6,565 nucleotides of DNA from contig JABDQY010000022.1 of NCBI GenBank assembly GCA_013042025.1, positions 1 to 6,565 on the forward strand, read 5' to 3'. The translations under genes and the position numbers were made by a program. The stretch is from Bacteroidia bacterium. Its GTDB lineage: Bacteria; Bacteroidota; Bacteroidia; NS11-12g; UBA9320. The notes beneath the pieces are model-generated. The model had not been told where the DNA came from, did not search any database, and saw only the letters and a program-made list of their open reading frames with translations. Below, one piece after another: positions 4,503-6,565 of the stretch (positions are counted from its first letter, which is position 1; each line of letters begins with the position of its first letter).

Positions 4503-6565
4503 AAAGAAGATACTGCAACTAAGAATTACCCTGGTTGGTACAAACACTTTTTAGAACTGAGAGGTGACCAAAGACCAGAAGGGTTAATAGCACAATGGTA
4601 TAATACAGACCAACTAAACCAAGGTCGATTCAAAAAAGATGAAAACAGTTTAAAAAATATTCAAGAAATAGGACCTACTGACGTGGGAGGAAGAACCCGT
4701 AGCATTGTTATTGACCATTCTAACTCAAATCACCTAGTTACCGCAGGTGTTTCAGGCGGCATTTGGACCAGTTCCAATAATGGTGCTTCATGGAACCCAG
4801 TAAATGACACAGCTATCTCTTTATCAGCAACATGCATTACACAAAGTCCATTTAATAAGGACTTATTTTACTATGGATCGGGTGAAGCAATGGGAAATTC
4901 CGCTGCTATTAATGGGATAGGTGTATTTAAATCTGAAGATAATGCTAAGTCCTTTTCTAATCTAAGCCATACTTCCACATTTGGAGGAATCTGGGATATT
5001 CAACATTCTTTAACAAAAGACAGCACCATTTATGTGGCAACTCACAGTTCAGGTTTATGGAGAAGTATCGACGCTGGAAATAGCTTTGCAAACATTTATT
5101 CTACTGCTCGTCGAATTCATGAAATAAAAGTATTCCAAGATAGCAACATAATGATTGCCGAAAACGGTTATGGGATTGTTAAAATAAATGAAAACACGCT
5201 AGCCTCTGAGCGATTAAGCAACAATTGGCCATCAAACAACTATGGTAGAATATCATTTGACTATTGCAAGGATTTTCCGAATGTCATTTATGCTCATCTG
5301 ACAAACACGAATGGTAATGCCGTTCAATACACCGTAAAATCTTCAAATGGAGGAGCCTCTTGGTACAACACAAACAACACCATGACCGGTAGCTATGCTA
5401 TCGCTTGGTACGCTTTCAAAGTTTCTGTTTGTCCAACTGACTCAAATTTCTTGATGAGCCTTTCGGTTGATCCCCAATATTCTACAAATGGTGGAAGCAC
5501 ATGGAAAGAAATGGCAGATCCTCATGCCGATTATCATGAAGTAACTTGGTATGATGGCAACCAGTTTCTAGTGGGTTGTGATGGAGGAGTTCATCGTTTC
5601 AATAAAAGCAATATGGGAAGCTTCACCAATCTAAATAATGGATTAAATATTACTCAATTTTTTGCGGGTAATTATTCTCCGTCAACCAATACTCTAATTG
5701 CAGGTTCTCAAGACAATGGCACGCACATGAATTTTACGGGTTCTCAATTTACCAAGATTCTAGGAGGAGATGGTGCATTTTGTGCCATAGATCAACAAGA
5801 CAATGCCTTCCTTTATGTCTCAACCCAGAATTTAAATATTTACAGAGCATCTACTTCTAGTACCGTCAAAATTTCCAATTATATCACATCAAACTTAGGT
5901 AGTCAAAATTACACATGGTTTATCAACCCATTTGAAGTAAACAATGAAGACAGCAAGCAAATCTATGTTCCCACTAAACGTGAAGTATATCGTTCAGTAA
6001 ATGCAGGGAATACTTGGATTAAACTGACGAAAATTTTGGCGGGAGATCCATATTCTATTGGAATAAGCAGCGGAACAGATCCAACTATTTATATTGGAGG
6101 CACAAATTCACGACTCTATCGTGTAGATAAAGCGGCTACAACAGACGCCGAACAAGAGGTATTCCTCAAAAACAATAACCTTGATGCATTTAGTAATAGT
6201 ACAATTGGTTGCATTGAAGTTGACCCAAATAATAAAGGTACCATATACTGCGGTTTATTAACCTATTCAACTAACAGTAGAATATGGAAAATAACAGATG
6301 CAGACACGGACAATCCAACATGGCATGACATTAGTGCAAATATGCCAAGCAACATGGCTGTCAATTGGATTGAAGTAGATCCTGAACATTCCAATCATCT
6401 TTATGTTGCTACCGATTATGGCTTGTACACTAGCTTAAATGGAGGAGCCAGCTGGCAAAAAGAACATCGATTACCGAATGTACCTATTGATCAGATAAGA
6501 TTAAGACATAGCGATCGAAAACTGTTTATTTTTACCCATGGAAGAGGTGCTTGGACTGCTGAGTT
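4425..6565 (+). CDS. Secreted Asp-box (BNR/sortilin-like) beta-propeller protein, 3' truncated
   Basis: The frame is open from ATG 4425 to the right edge, giving 713 residues without a stop. A basic start (RKK) and a hydrophobic core (5-23) form a signal peptide or N-terminal anchor; there is no lipobox cysteine. IGPTDVGGRTR (82-92) opens the propeller region and is typical of large Bacteroidota surface proteins annotated as sialidase/glycosyl-hydrolase-like or VPS10/sortilin-like. Seven Asp-box motifs (S-x-D-x-G-x-x-W pattern) lie at 116-123, 170-177, 214-221, 306-313, 353-360, 524-531 and 670-677; five have Asn in place of Asp. GSQDNGT (427-433) is another element common in this group, and the THGRGAW stretch near the edge usually ends the last blade. 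A type IX sorting domain would be expected downstream, outside the window. No sialidase catalytic set (Arg triad, FRIP) is seen, so an enzyme role is not supported. The gene starts 20 bp after the VOC stop. Confidence 0.9.
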   Translation, partial: MRKKLVLGLLSVIALLIVVFFQIPTAKEDTATKNYPGWYKHFLELRGDQRPEGLIAQWYNTDQLNQGRFKKDENSLKNIQEIGPTDVGGRTRSIVIDHSNSNHLVTAGVSGGIWTSSNNGASWNPVNDTAISLSATCITQSPFNKDLFYYGSGEAMGNSAAINGIGVFKSEDNAKSFSNLSHTSTFGGIWDIQHSLTKDSTIYVATHSSGLWRSIDAGNSFANIYSTARRIHEIKVFQDSNIMIAENGYGIVKINENTLASERLSNNWPSNNYGRISFDYCKDFPNVIYAHLTNTNGNAVQYTVKSSNGGASWYNTNNTMTGSYAIAWYAFKVSVCPTDSNFLMSLSVDPQYSTNGGSTWKEMADPHADYHEVTWYDGNQFLVGCDGGVHRFNKSNMGSFTNLNNGLNITQFFAGNYSPSTNTLIAGSQDNGTHMNFTGSQFTKILGGDGAFCAIDQQDNAFLYVSTQNLNIYRASTSSTVKISNYITSNLGSQNYTWFINPFEVNNEDSKQIYVPTKREVYRSVNAGNTWIKLTKILAGDPYSIGISSGTDPTIYIGGTNSRLYRVDKAATTDAEQEVFLKNNNLDAFSNSTIGCIEVDPNNKGTIYCGLLTYSTNSRIWKITDADTDNPTWHDISANMPSNMAVNWIEVDPEHSNHLYVATDYGLYTSLNGGASWQKEHRLPNVPIDQIRLRHSDRKLFIFTHGRGAWTAE

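Noticed and set aside
1..6565. A new defence, mobile or RNA-based system
   Set aside because: All genes but the truncated edges belong to recognisable housekeeping or enzyme families; there are no nucleases, toxins, transposases, direct-repeat arrays or long non-coding stretches.

Overview
The window looks like an ordinary chromosomal stretch from an AT-rich member of the Bacteroidota, probably Flavobacteriia or a relative such as the Crocinitomicaceae/Cryomorphaceae. The reasons are the low GC content; a dCTP deaminase of the type I recall from Bacteroidota; a phosphopantetheinyl transferase with the 'MPLY' N-terminus common in flavobacterial homologues; promoter-like TAnnTTTG boxes instead of sigma70 boxes; no Shine-Dalgarno sequences; and a secreted Asp-box beta-propeller protein of the kind usually exported by the type IX system. 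The taxonomic call is an inference from remembered family features, not from a search.

Layout, left to right. Positions 1-491 (+) hold the C-terminal half of a zinc-independent MDR oxidoreductase whose start lies outside the window. It converges on a two-gene minus-strand unit: a seven-bladed WD40 protein (1944-1075) followed 21 bp later by dcd (1053-517). The WD40 gene lies head-to-head with a plus-strand Sfp-type phosphopantetheinyl transferase (1929-2534). Their start regions overlap, neither has an ATG, and the best promoter box for the transferase sits inside the WD40 coding sequence. The transferase stop codon directly abuts the ATG of a short-chain dehydrogenase (2535-3308). A 43-bp gap with a plausible Bacteroidota promoter leads to a double-domain VOC protein (3352-4404, TTG start). 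After 20 bp more comes a large Asp-box propeller protein (4425-6565) that runs off the right edge.

How the genes relate: WD40 and dcd look co-transcribed, and transferase and SDR look translationally coupled. The plus-strand genes may form one loose operon with an internal promoter before the VOC gene. No pathway obviously unites them: dcd serves dTTP synthesis, the transferase activates carrier proteins, SDR and VOC are enzymes of unknown substrate, and the propeller is probably a surface or secreted protein. I see no tRNA, rRNA, CRISPR array, insertion sequence, phage gene or convincing terminator, and no sign of a new defence or mobile system. The window is almost fully coding, with no gap over 45 bp. 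The points most worth checking are the overlapping divergent starts without ATG, the near-leaderless TTG start of the VOC gene, and the Asn-rich Asp boxes of the propeller protein.
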